From Yamagishiella unicocca (lineage: Eukaryota; Chlorophyta; Chlorophyceae; Chlamydomonadales; Volvocaceae), in assembly GCA_003116995.1 (NCBI GenBank), contig BDSL01000009.1, forward strand, positions 1,590,501-1,654,500: 64,000 nt of DNA, given 5' to 3'. Under the pieces are notes generated by a model. That model had not been told where the DNA came from and searched no databases. It worked only from the letters and a program-made list of their open reading frames with translations. Shown here one piece after another: positions 12,001-21,800 of this stretch. A program made the position numbers and the translations under genes. Every line of letters starts with the position of its first letter. Within the stretch, counting starts at the first letter, position 1.

Positions 12001-12397
12001 CGGCTTGGGGCGGGGCGGGCGGGGGGGAGGGTATCACGGAGGCGAGGGGCCAGGCGGGAGGGGCAGGGGGGGCGGCGGGGGCTTTGCGGGTAGGCGCGGC
12101 GGCGGTGCTGGAGGTGGCGATGCTGGCGGCCCCGGTGGGGGACCTTATGGGCGAGGTGGGTACGGGCGGCACGGAGATGGCGGCGGCGGTGGGTATGGGC
12201 GCGGCGGCGGGCGCGGTGGCGGTGGCGGCGACGGCGGCGCTGGCGGCGGCCGCGGTGTTGGCAATTACCATGCCGGTCGTGGCAGGCAGCCTCCCCCTCA
12301 CCAGCAGCCGCAGGTAGCCCCCCCCGCATACTACGGGGGCCGGGGCGGGGGGTACTACGACAGAATGGCGGGTCAGGTGGATAGGCGGGAGGGGTAA
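1..12397 (+). CDS. XRN: 5'-3' exoribonuclease, XRN family (5' end outside window)
   Basis: XRN enzymes degrade 5'-monophosphorylated RNA processively, XRN2/RAT1 types in the nucleus and XRN1 types in the cytoplasm; I cannot tell which this is. Seventeen phase-consistent exons: 1-211, 963-2365, 2719-2841, 3575-3661, 4019-4160, 4574-4713, 5368-5473, 5897-5966, 6289-6414, 6711-6932, 7788-8149, 8560-8641, 8996-9135, 9760-9875, 10374-10857, 11093-11223, 11843-12397 (1,499 residues plus stop). Family motifs are clear: FEEVDISLLRECL at 145, AGNDFLPHVPSIDI across the 2365/2719 junction, RSYMDGMSWVYRYY across 5966/6289, WAYPYHYAPLM at 6711, LLSILPPRS then ALPSEL at 6932/7788, and SEEERRRN across 9875/10374. 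Exon 963-2365 inserts about 430 Ala/Gly/Pro/acidic residues in front of the GNDFLPH motif, and the last exon is an RGG/GGY-rich tail. The N-terminal catalytic acids lie upstream. The 3' end is less sure: a donor at 12313 could join a Gln-rich exon near 12540-12650. Confidence 0.9.
268..392 (+). repeat. Dispersed hairpin-ended intronic repeat, copy 1
   Basis: Begins with CGAGGAAGACCCGTGGATG, continues with ACCGTTTAGAACAGACGTTT and ATGCATGCTGGAGAA, and ends in a hairpin (CCGAAGGTCG...CGACCTTTGG). It lies in the XRN intron 212-962. The same order of motifs recurs at 5186-5315, 8179-8253, 62233-62308 and 63340-63465, with shorter pieces at 2455-2516, 9188-9210, 11530-11577, 12470-12495, 19546-19573 and 60538-60560. 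Confidence 0.75.
2872..2925 (+). repeat. Dispersed intronic repeat, second family, copy 1
   Basis: Contains AGAGAATCCGCGAGTACACG followed by GCCGACAAACC. Closely similar segments occur at 7011-7048 (plus) and 19574-19632 (minus). It lies in an XRN intron and no coding role is seen. Confidence 0.6.
3347..3420 (+). repeat. Dispersed intronic repeat, third family, copy 1
   Basis: A segment starting CGTCCCGGTGTCCGAAGG and running through ACCCACTACATTTCCCCAG is almost identical to 9626-9706, in another intron of the same gene. Both are followed by a TACCGGT motif and C-rich sequence. Confidence 0.7.
4161..4269 (+). repeat. G-rich 12-bp minisatellite in XRN intron
   Basis: About nine tandem units of a 12-bp sequence, GGTGCGGGAGGG with GGGAAGG variants, starting directly at the splice donor after the exon ending at 4160. 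Confidence 0.85.
5186..5315 (-). repeat. Dispersed hairpin-ended intronic repeat, full-length copy
   Basis: Minus-oriented copy of the family described at 268-392. It keeps both ends: the CGAGGAAG start near 5310 and the AAGGTC/GACCTT hairpin (about 5198-5222), followed on the minus strand by GGCGGCTAAGCTAG. It lies in the XRN intron 4714-5367. Confidence 0.8.
5815..5879 (+). repeat. 9-bp tandem repeat (GCTAACCCC) at a splice acceptor
   Basis: Six to seven near-perfect GCTAACCCC units end about 18 bp before the acceptor of the XRN exon at 5897. They form much of its pyrimidine-rich acceptor region. Confidence 0.8.
6417..6499 (+). repeat. 17-bp minisatellite in XRN intron
   Basis: Five copies of a unit close to GAGTGCATAGGGCCCAC, directly after the donor of the exon ending at 6414. 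Confidence 0.85.
7011..7048 (+). repeat. Dispersed intronic repeat, second family, copy 2
   Basis: TATAAGAGAATCCGCGAATC followed by CACGGCCGGCA matches the segment at 2872-2925. It lies in the XRN intron 6933-7787. Confidence 0.55.
8179..8253 (+). repeat. Dispersed hairpin-ended intronic repeat, partial copy
   Basis: Diverged copy of the family at 268-392: CGAGGAAGG, CCCGTGTACGAG and GCATGCTGGAGAACTTGG in the same order. The hairpin end is missing. Confidence 0.6.
8703..8734 (+). repeat. Interstitial telomeric repeat (TTTTAGGG)4
   Basis: Four perfect TTTTAGGG units with partial units on both sides, inside the XRN intron 8642-8995. This is the telomere unit of Chlamydomonas and relatives, and the best single clue to the host lineage. 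Flanking coding exons on both sides rule out a true chromosome end here. Confidence 0.95.
9626..9706 (+). repeat. Dispersed intronic repeat, third family, copy 2
   Basis: Near-identical to 3347-3420 (CGTCCCGGTGTCCGAAGG through the ATTTCCCCAG block). It lies in the intron before the exon at 9760. Confidence 0.7.
10008..10290 (+). mobile_element. SINE-like element, sense copy in XRN intron
   Basis: Starts near a perfect RNA polymerase III A-box match (TGGCGCAGTGGG, 10017-10028) followed by a weaker B-box-like GGTAGAACCAT. The same sequence in the other orientation occurs at 26557-26815 and 34236-34495, with pieces at 51214-51262, 52921-53045 and 53206-53262. Copies share the blocks CAGGGGGAATTTGCAC and CCTAT-AGGA-CCGACCACCAAC. 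No coding capacity is seen. A tRNA-derived SINE is the likeliest reading; the exact ends are not fixed. Confidence 0.65.
11301..11500 (+). repeat. GGGGGC microsatellite, 200 bp, XRN intron
   Basis: Almost uninterrupted GGGGGC hexamers, about 30 units with a few GGGGC variants, between the exon ending at 11223 and that at 11843. The G runs on the transcribed-like strand could form quadruplexes. A fragment of the hairpin-ended repeat family follows at 11530-11577. Confidence 0.95.
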
Positions 12398-13896
12398 GGG
12401 CGGGAGGGCGGGTGGGGGGTGGGTCGCTGGCGTTCGTAGAGGTCGCTGCGTGAGGGGGGGGGGGTAAAATGAAGACCCGTGTACGAAACAAAACGTGTGG
12501 GGGGTCCGGATACCCCCTGGACCCGCCTACCTTCATCACCAGCAGCAGCAGCGGGAACAGCAGCAGCAGGGTTTCTTGTGCGCCGGAAGGGCCCACCAGG
12601 GCCTTAAGCGACGTAGCTGGGTTCGGAGCGCAGGGCTGGACGGTGGATGAGTGCTCGCAGGGCAGTACGTGATCGGGCTTGGAGACGGGCTTGGTAACGG
12701 CGACGGCGTCGGCGACGGCGGCTGTGTTTGCGGGCTTTGCACAAGGGGGCGCCCTCCCTGGAGCGCGTCCGGGCTTTCCTTGCGCAGAGGAGAAGCTGCC
12801 ATGTCGCCACCCTGGAGCGCCATGGAGGCTTTCCTATGCGTCGCTATCCAGGAAATATCGAGGACCACATTTCGGAGCAGCAGGAGCGGAGCAACTAGGG
12901 CTTCCAAATTGGGTTTGTGTACGGCAGTCGTACGGCTTGCTTCACTGCCTCGATTGCCGGGTCGGTCAATGTTTGAATACGACATGTCCGTAGCTCCATA
13001 GGTTACTTTGACAGATTGGAGGATTGTTCTTTTCAGATCTGGCAAGCCCTGGTTGAGGAGGTGTGGCGTGCCGCGCGTCAGGCCGGGGTGGTGCTCTTTG
13101 GGGGTGGTTGCAGCGGTTGCGATTCCAGTTATGGTTACAGTACAGCGCCGTCCAGGCGCTTCAGCCGCAGTATGCCCGCCAGGCATATCGTGCTGCGTGT
13201 TCTGGCTCCCGACCCTGCCGGTGTGGCAGCGCTGGACCGTCCCATCGGCGCCACGGGCGCGCGTCCGTTTCAGTTTTTGTTTTGTGCTGTTGAGAGCTCC
13301 GACGGCTCCTGCAGTGTTGATGTAAGGCCCATCGGGGACACTTATTTCGATGTTTGTCGACACCTCCCTGGCCGCTCCGACCCCCACTTCAATCCCCACT
13401 TTCGGTGCTTTGCAAGCCGTAGAAGCGGCTGCATTACGTACCAGGTGTTTCTCACGTTTCAGTTCAAGCAGGATCCAGGCACAGGCTGCCAAAATGTCGC
13501 CCATCAACCTCGCCTATAAGCAGGTGCCAGCAGGTGCCAGCCGTACATGTGTTCTCCTTCCTGACACAGGGCTAGCCACGAAGAATTAGCCACGATCAGT
13601 GCCAGCCGTAAAAAAACTCATAACCTGGTGCCTAACTACCGCACGCTCTGTTCATCTCAGCGTCCGATTCCATCATCCACACAGCTATAAACACCCTATC
13701 GATAGTGGTAGGCGTACCCGCCGCCTCATCGTACAGGTGAAAGCCGAGGTCTGCGGCATCTATCGCCCACCGGCGCGCGCTCTCTTCCGTCACATCCGTA
13801 CACATGGGTGTTCCGAAGGGTCTGCTCGCCGCCGCGATCTCCCTTCACTCCTATGCCTGCCCAACGCTGTGCGCCTCACCTTACCCCACCTCCCAA
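12398..13896. other. Region between convergent genes; no convincing gene
   Basis: Lies between the XRN stop and the SpoVS-like gene's 3' end. Long open frames exist on both strands (13016-13519 plus, 167 codons; 12536-13507 minus, 323 codons) and overlap each other, but neither has a recognisable family or motif. A Gln-rich stretch at 12540-12650 may be an alternative last XRN exon. TGTAA at 13321-13325 is a candidate polyadenylation signal for XRN, and TTACA near 13134 one for the minus-strand gene. Confidence 0.4.
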
Positions 13897-13991
13897 CACC
13901 TAGGATCCACACCTAGGATCCACATCTAGGATCCACACCTAAAATCCACCACCTAGGATCCACACCTAGGATCTAAACCTACGATCCACAC
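13897..13991. repeat. Tandem ACCTAGGATCCAC minisatellite
   Basis: Seven imperfect units of about 13-14 bp (ACCTAGGATCCAC with variants), just downstream of the stop codon of the minus-strand SpoVS-like gene. Confidence 0.9.
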
Positions 13992-14004
13992 CGGCTCCGA
14001 CTCC

Positions 14005-17000
14005 TCACGTGCGGTTACGGACCCGTCCGCCCCCCGCCGGCGCCACCAGCTCATCCGACCCCAGCACAGGCAGGTCCGGGCGAGCACCCCGACACAGCCG
14101 CACCAGCAGCTGCAGATCGCGCAGATCACCCTGGCCCTGGCCCTGGCCTGGTAGGGGGCCCATCTCCGGCTGCTGGCTGCTCCCCCGTCCCGCCTTGTCC
14201 GCACCCGCCTCTCCCTCCTGGTCCGCAGCGCACCAGGTCGGGAACAGCGCCACATCCAGGTCCGCCGCATGCTGCGCTCCCCGCCCCGCCGCCAGCCAGC
14301 TCCGAATCAGGACCACAGCCGCCAGCGCCGCCACGACGGCATCACGTCCTGCGGGGCGGGGGGGTGAGGGGCGGGGGGATGTGGGACGTGGGACATGCGG
14401 CAACGGTCGTTGCGGGGTGGCAGCAGCGACTGGCCGCCTAGCTGCATCCACAACAGTGCCACTATTGCTGCAGCAGCCACTGCCGCTGCCGCTGCCGCCG
14501 CCACTGCCATACGCGCCACGGTGCGCAAAGGGACGCTGGCGCCAAGCGCGCCGTGTGCTCAGTCACAGTTGCATGTTGGGTTACAGCGAGGTACACGACA
14601 CAGTTAGGCTACTTCGCATGTTCAGACTACTTCTGCGCAGTAACATTCGCGCAGTAGCATTCTTGCTGCCCGGTCTGCCTCGTCTGGACGGCGGGTTGCA
14701 TGCTCCGAAACCCAGGAGTCGCACCCAGGTTACGGATTCCACAGGCGCGTGGATGTCGAATAATGGCAGTGCGAGCGAAAATAAAATAAAAAATACTGCA
14801 AGGCGGGGCGGCAGGTTTCAAAATACGCACGCGTAAGGCCCACCTGCCGCGATCAGCGCCACCTGGCCGTCACGCAGGACCGCGGGGCCCAGCTTGCTGG
14901 CCACGTCCCGTGCCTGCGATGTACGACCGACGTACAAGCGTACGGGCGCGTCCACCTGTACGACGCCCTCGGCCGGGAGTGGCACTCGGTGCGAGTAAAG
15001 CCGCCACACGCGGCTGGCGCCGCCGCCGCCGCCGCCGTCGCCGCCGCCCTCACCACCACTGCTGCCGCCCTCACCGTCTCCCGCACCGGGCCCTCGTGGC
15101 CGCACGTACGGCTGCCTCGGCAGCAGCACCTGCAGCGCCAGGTCGCTCCTCGGCGGCTCGGGCTGCGCCGCCCTGCCCCCCACCTGCCGGTTCCGCTGCA
15201 GGCTCCCCGGGGCACTCCCGCTACGCCCGTCGCCGCCGCCGCCGCCGCCGCCGCTCCGGCTGCTGTTGTTGCTGCCAGTGGCGTCAGTGGTGTCAGTGGT
15301 GCCGCCGCGCTGCTCCTCCATGAGGTCCCTGGCGGTGGCGATGATTTGGATCGCGCCGTACAGGTCGCTGGGGCCCACCGCCTCACTCAGCACCACGGTG
15401 TGGCGGGAGAGGGCCTGGCAGAGGAGGCGTGGAGGCGGGGGGTGGGTGGGGAGGCACAGTGGGCGAGGCCAGTCGCAGCCGGCGGCGTCAACGCCCCCAC
15501 CAGCGCCCCCAACACACCACCAACACACCACTAGCCGCGCCACCAGCAGACGTACGATGCCAGCAACTACCAGCTAGGACGGTGACAGCACACGACGAGC
15601 AGCGATACCAGCACGCGCCGCATGCCGTGCCTAAGCCACACCACAACAAGGGCAACTGCGGCGCCGAAGCCACCGCAACCGCAGCAACTGTCGGCCGCAG
15701 AGTATTGCCCCCCCCCCCTTTCGCCCCCCCACCTGCACCAGCACCCCCGCCATCATCCGGACCGACTTGTACGGATCCAGCCGCAGCCGATAGTCGTACC
15801 GCTGTCGTGGGGCAGCCGCCTCCCCCCCCGCCGCCGCCTGCTGCGCGCTCGCCGCACCGATGGCCGCCATCCCAGGCACCGCTGACGTGGCCGCGGCTGG
15901 CCCCTGCGGCGTCCCCCTCCCTGGAGCTGCAGCCTCAGCCGCGGCTCTGGCAGTAGCGCCGGCGGCAGTAGCTGGGCCCATGTCCCGCTGCTGGCGGGCG
16001 CGAGCCGTCGCCACCGCCGCCGCGACATCCGATCCCCCCGCCGCCGCTGCCGCCGTCGCCGCCGCCGCCGCCGCCGCCGCTGCTGCTGGCCCCCCTGAAG
16101 GCATCTTCGCCGAGTGGGCCGGGGTGACGGCGACGGCTCCGGAGTTTGCGCCCCACGGGTCATTTTGTGCCGCCATGCTGGTCATTTTCACGCTCGCCGG
16201 CACGTCTCCCAACCGCTCCCCCGCCTGGCCATTGAGTCCACGAGCCGCCGCCGCCGCTGCCGCCGCCCCTTTGGGCTGCATAGGCACCCGCGGCGGCGCC
16301 TGCGGCCCAGCCGGTTTTACGGGCGCAAAGGGTTTTCCGGGCGCAAGGGGTTGCGCCGGCGGCAGCTGTGAACCCTGCTGTCCCTGCTGCACGGGTGGAG
16401 GCTGCTGCTCCTGTTGCTTCCGACCCTGCTGCTGGCCCTGTTGCTGCTGCCCCTGGGACTGCCCCTGTTCTTGCTGGCCCTGCTGCTGCCCCTGTTGCTG
16501 CCCCTGTTGCTGCCCCTGTTGCTGCCCCTGTTGCTGCCCCTGCCGCTGGCCCTTCACGACTATGAAACGGTAACGCGGCTGCCCACCGGGGCCCACCTCC
16601 TCCTCGTCCCTAAAGTCGTGAAGAAACGTGCCACCGCCGCGCCCGCTGGCCCTGCTCCTGTCCGCTTCGCTCCCACCGCCCCCGCCGCCACCGCCCCCGC
16701 CCCCGCCGCCGCTGTTGAGCCCCAGCACGTCCACCGACAGGAACCTGCGCCCCTGCGCCTCCACCAAGGCCGGGTGCGCCGTGCGCCGCTCCAGCTCCTC
16801 CATGTCCCGCTGCACGCCGTCCAGCACCTGCCTGGCGACCTCCACCGGCGACAACAGGAACGTCACCTTGCCCGCCACCTTGCCGCCGCCGCCGCCGACC
16901 TTGCGCGGCGTGCGAACGACGGCCTCCCCCGTCAGCCCGCCGCCGCCGCCGCCGCCGCCGCTGCGCAGCGCGCCCTCGATCGCCTCACGCACCATCCGCT

Positions 17001-18168
17001 CCTGTCGGCCACTGCTACTGCCGCCGTCGCTGCGGCTGCTACTGCTGCCGCTGCTGCGACCGCCGAGTGTGTCGCCGCCCCCGTCGCCGCCGCCGCCGTC
17101 GCCGTTGCTGCCGCCCTCCTGAGGAGCTGCATCTTCATCTTCACTGGGCCGTCGGTAAGGACCGGCACCAGCGCCGGCGCCGGCGTCGCCGCTACCGCTG
17201 CTGCGGCGACTGCCACCCGGCTGGCGGGGTCCGCTAGGGCGCCAGGCGCCCTCAGGGCCCCGTCCCAGGTCGGCCGCATCGCTGTCGGGGTCTGAACCGA
17301 CTTGCCGACCAGCCGTTTGGAAAGGCGGGGGGGCTCCGGAACCTCTGAAGGTGGAGCCAGGGCCGGAGCTCCCGCGCTGCCGGGGGGCCTGGGCGCCACT
17401 TGGCAGCGGCTGCTGCTGTTGCTGCCCTAGGCGGCTGCCCTGCGCCTGACGTTGCGGTTGCCCCTGCTGCTGCTGCTCCTGCTGCTGCAGCTGCCCCCTC
17501 GCCTGCCCCTGCTGCTGCTGCTCCTGCCCCTGCCCCTGCTGTTGCTGCTGCGGCCCTAGTCCCTGCCCCTGCCCCTGCCGCTGCCGCTGCTGCTGTGAGC
17601 GCCCACCCGGTCCAACCCCCACCCCGCGGCCAGCGATCCTACCACCGCCGCTGGAGACACCGGGACTGTTGGGAGCGCCCCGGCCGCCGCCGCCACCGCC
17701 GCCACCACTGCCGCCGCCGCCTCCCCCGCCAGCAGCAGTAACAGCAGCAGCAGCAACGCGAAGGTTTGCTCCCTTCGATGCCCGCGTGCCGGCGTCAGCG
17801 TCGCGCGTTGTGGGCCCCACCCTGCGGACGAACGGGACCGCAGAAGCCGTGGCAGATAGCCCTCCCAGGAAGTCGACTAGAGCACCGGTTCGGTGGCTGC
17901 TAGCTGCGGTAGAGGCGCGGCGGGTGCGACCGCTGGCGGCCAGCCACAGGAGCTGTGGGATCGCTGAGGTCCACGCGGAGCATGTGTGCGCGCGTTGCGT
18001 GCCTGGGCAGGCTATTGTGGGGCGGTGCTGCTCCTTGCCGCATGGCGCAGCTGGCGCCGACGCAGCGCGGTCCGCAAGGCGGTCAGCTCGGCAATCCGGG
18101 CACGTGCGTATCTGTTTGATCATGTGCGTAAAGCGCGCTGTTGCCCTGTCCTCACCAAGAAACGGCAC
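14005..18168 (-). CDS. Low-complexity protein with C-terminal SpoVS/Alba-like segments
   Basis: Three phase-consistent exons: 18168-15733, 15414-14844 and 14348-14005, giving 1,116 residues. The first 760 or so are Gly/Gln/Ala/Pro-rich with a (GQQQ)n tract at 16450-16560. An ordered island at 16700-16880 contains GKVTFLLSPVEVARQVLDGV and RRFLSVDVLGLN. The C-terminus has two segments shaped like SpoVS domains. One runs from RLDPYKSVRMMAGVLVQ into ALSRHTVVLSEAVG and YGAIQIIATARDLM across the first intron. The other runs from APVRLYVGRTSQARDVASKL through LIAAG into RDAVVAALAAVVLIRSWLA across the second. SpoVS is a small bacterial protein thought to share the Alba-like nucleic-acid-binding fold; function here is inference. 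The start is uncertain, because the Cys-rich first 60 residues may be wrong or contain an unseen intron. Confidence 0.55.
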
Positions 18169-18881
18169 CGTGAAGCGGCCGTGGGGCCTTGTCGCGGTTC
18201 ATGCCAGTACAGGTATGAAATTGGGTTCAGCTTATGATGTAATGTAAGCACGGTTTACAGGCGCCCGTGTGTTCTGTCCCTGAGTTGAACTGTCGCTGGC
18301 TCCGGAGCGCCCATAGGCCTCCATGAGTTTGAGCAGCGTATTCCAAACGTGCAGAGTTCATTACGAATTTACGTATTGCTATTGGAATAAGTAACCGAGT
18401 TATTTCCAATGGGTATGGAACGCGGTTCCTGGTCCAATCCGTTTCCGTTCGCTTTCCAAAGTGAGGGACTTGGACAAATGGACTGCTTCAACAGTCTCAG
18501 ATCAATATTACAGATGGAGTTTTATCACTGCGACCGAGCGAGGCCACTTATGGCCCCGTCGCGTCGGCCAGTCGCGGCGGTTCGTCCGAGTGCCTCGACG
18601 GTGTCGCCAACATCTTCTCCCAGAGAGCTTCACGCCACCAGATGGAAACCCTGTCGCTAATTTTGATATAAGATCCTCTCGGCACCCTCTCGCCGTCCAC
18701 TCCATACCGTCACGTCTGCAGCATCAGTCTACGGCTCCATCTCCCCGCGCAGCACCGTCCAATCGGCCGATTCGGGATCCCATTGCGCTAGCTCCATCTG
18801 CTTCTGAGGAGCTGTAGTCCCAGCAATAGCCACAAGTCCAGAAACTGCAACAGGCCCAACGTGGCCTCCCGCTCATAGCCG
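18169..18881. promoter_or_regulatory. Divergent intergenic region, shared 5' flank
   Basis: About 0.7 kb between the start codons of the minus-strand SpoVS-like gene and the plus-strand membrane-protein gene. It is noticeably less GC-rich than its neighbours and has no convincing coding sequence. Any promoters for both genes should lie here; I see no specific motif I would defend. Confidence 0.4.
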
Positions 18882-21800
18882 ATGCCAGCTCCCAGCGCCG
18901 GCGCCCGCTTGCTTTCCTCCTCCACCTTCCCCTCCGCCACGCTGCTGACAGCTCTCTTTATTCTGGAGCTACACCTCGTGTTTGGCGTGAGGACCGTGTC
19001 CACCGCCACCACCACCACCGCCGCCACCAGCTACGTCTTCTTGGCCAACACCGAGGTGAGCAAGGGCGCCGGGTGCGCAGCCTGTACCATAAGTGCGGGT
19101 GCTACCGCATCATCCAACAGGTGGGACGTAAAATTCAATTCGTGGGAAGTCTCACTCATTAGGTGAGGCGTGTCCTCCAAAAGGTGGGACGTGACGGGAC
19201 GTGTCCTCCAAAAGATGGGACGTGTCCTTCAATACCGGTAGGTGGGGCGCATCCTTTTCCGATATCCCAGCACTGCCAGGCTGGAGGGTGGGACGTATCA
19301 TTCGATCATCGCGGTTCGTCGCCACGTAGGAGCACCAACGCGTTGTCATCGCCGCAAGGATGCGACCATGCGACCCAGCCAGACGGCCACCCTGCGCGCT
19401 GCCAGAAGCGCCCAGGCCACCCTCTCTCGATTCCCGTGTCGCGCCAGCCCCCAAGCTACTCCACGAACTCCATGGCGGAGGCCAGGCTCACTCCTTGGAA
19501 TCACTGAACGCCTGGGCAGCTGTTTGTGCCTCTCTCCTTCCCTCGCATCCACGGGTCTTCCTCGAAACCCTCCCTCCCTCCACCGCCCTCGGTTTGTCGG
19601 CCGTGGACTCGCGGATTCTCTTATCAAACCTCCCTCCCTCCCTGGACACCGCTACAGACACACTCGGATGCCCGGCGCTCCTACGAGGGCCTGACGGGTG
19701 GGGGCGAGCTGGCGGGGGAGGGCCGGTGGGGGCCAGAGGGGTTAGAGAAGAAATCCGGTGACCGGGGGGGGGGGCGGAAGCAGGGGGGCGTGGTGTGTCC
19801 GCGCAGCTGGGCTGCGGTGGGCGGCTGTGTGGGCGCCTGCGGGGCTGTGGGTCGGTACGCGCAGCGACGCCTGTCCGGTGACCAGCCAACCACCAAGTGC
19901 TGAGCACGACGTGGGCGACGACGGCTCGCTGGCATCAGCTCGAGGCGGAGGGCGGAGGCGGGGTCGGGCGGAGGTGGAGGTGGGGGGAAGACCTCCCAGA
20001 TCCAGTTCCATTGTGTGCACGAGTGTTGTACAAAACGAGGGGAGGCGGAACCTCCTGCCGCCGTACGCCTCTCCCCACCAAAACCCCACCCAAGGGCCTG
20101 CACAACACGCGAAACCCGTGGCCTCCCGCTGCGGCTGCTGCCCGGTGCCTCGGGTGCCTCCCGTCCCACAGGCCGCATACAACCCTCCCTGGAGCGCAGT
20201 CACAGGCGCCGGCTGGCGTCGGCCTTGGGCGGCGAGCAGTGGCCTCCGGCTGGCAGCTGCCCGGCGCCCCTGCCCGCCAGCCTTACGGCCCCGACCTACC
20301 TGTGTCTGCAGCTGGCTCCGGACCTCCCCCCGGGCCAGCCCAACTCACCGCCGGCGCAGCTTCGGGTGAGCCTATCGCACCCACCTCCAACCACGTCTTC
20401 CTACACAGGCGTTTCCAAACCGGCGATGGAGACCGCACTCCAACAGGCCGCCTTGGTGCCAACCTGGGTTAGGAGGGGTTTCCATTTTTGGGCGTAAGGT
20501 CAAGTTTTAGGGCCTCCATGTGTGCGGCACGTGGGAGTACGGCGCACGTGGGGTAGTACGGCGCACCTGGGGAGTACGGGACAAGTTGCCAGCCCGGCTG
20601 CAGCCCGGAGCTCGGCTCTGGGGTTCTCCACGTTGCGTCCGGGAGTCGGTTGGCTGCCCGCTGGTGCGACCAATCCGAGACGCATACACATACACATACA
20701 CACCGGCGTTGCCGCCCCCCCCCTGCTCTTCACCCTGCGCAGGTGCTGGTCCCCTCCCCACAGCGCCAGCTCCCCGGTCCGCCTTCCTACCCCTCGCCCG
20801 CTTACACTGCGGCCTCCTGCCCTCCCCACTTCTCCACCTACCTGCTGACCCCGGTGGGTCTGGACCCACAACCCCCGCTCAACCCAGCAGCCTATTCCAC
20901 CACCACCTACGGCGCAGCAAACCCCTCCGACTACTCCTACGGTTACGGATACGGATACGCCGCCGCAACATACGGATACGCCGCCCACGCCGTGCCAGCC
21001 TATGGAGGGGGGTCGCACTACGGGGGACCGTCGTACAGGGGGCCGTCGTACGGGGGGCCGTCGTACGGGGGGCCGTCGTACAATGACGGAGAGCCATCTT
21101 ACTTCGGAGGGCCGTCGTACTACGGGGGGCCGTCGTACCATGGGGTCCCAGGCGACGTCGCGGCTGCCTGCCCGGCGCTCCCCCGCAGTTACCTCCTCAC
21201 CCTCGTCGACCCGACCCCGGCGTATCCGCACAGCTCGTCGTACACTGGGGGTGCCGCGTACGACACATTGGCTTACCCCGGCTATGGAGAGGCCACCCCC
21301 GTCTACGGAGGGCCGTCGTACCATGGGGTCTCGTCGTACTACGGAGGGCCAGTCGACAGCTGGGCTCCCTGCAGTGCCCTTGCCTCCGCCTACCGGCTCA
21401 CCCCGGTCAGAATAACCCAGACCAACCCCACCCCCGTGGATTCCCCTGCCGACTACGGAGCTCCAGCGTATCTGACCTCCGGCTATGGAGGCCCAGCTTA
21501 CTCGGGGGCCACGGACGCCACTTGGGTTTATCCCGGCCTCACCGGTGCCTCCCCCCCCTGCCCCGCCAGTCCCACCGCCTACCTGCTCACCCCGCTGGAC
21601 CCAGCCCCGCCGCCAGACAGCCCGATGTACGGCACCGCAGCCACCTACGGAACCCCAGCCTATACCGCCGCATACGGAGGTCCGGCGTACGCACGTACCG
21701 CGTACGGCAGCGCTGCAGGCGACTCCGGAGGACCGTCATACTCGGCGTACGGCGGCACCCCTCCGCCGAGCCGCTGCCCGGCACCGCTTACCGCCAGCTA

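Noticed and set aside
12536..13507. 323-codon minus-strand frame and overlapping 167-codon plus-strand frame
   Set aside because: They overlap each other, carry no recognisable motif, and lie in the 3' flank of two convergent genes.
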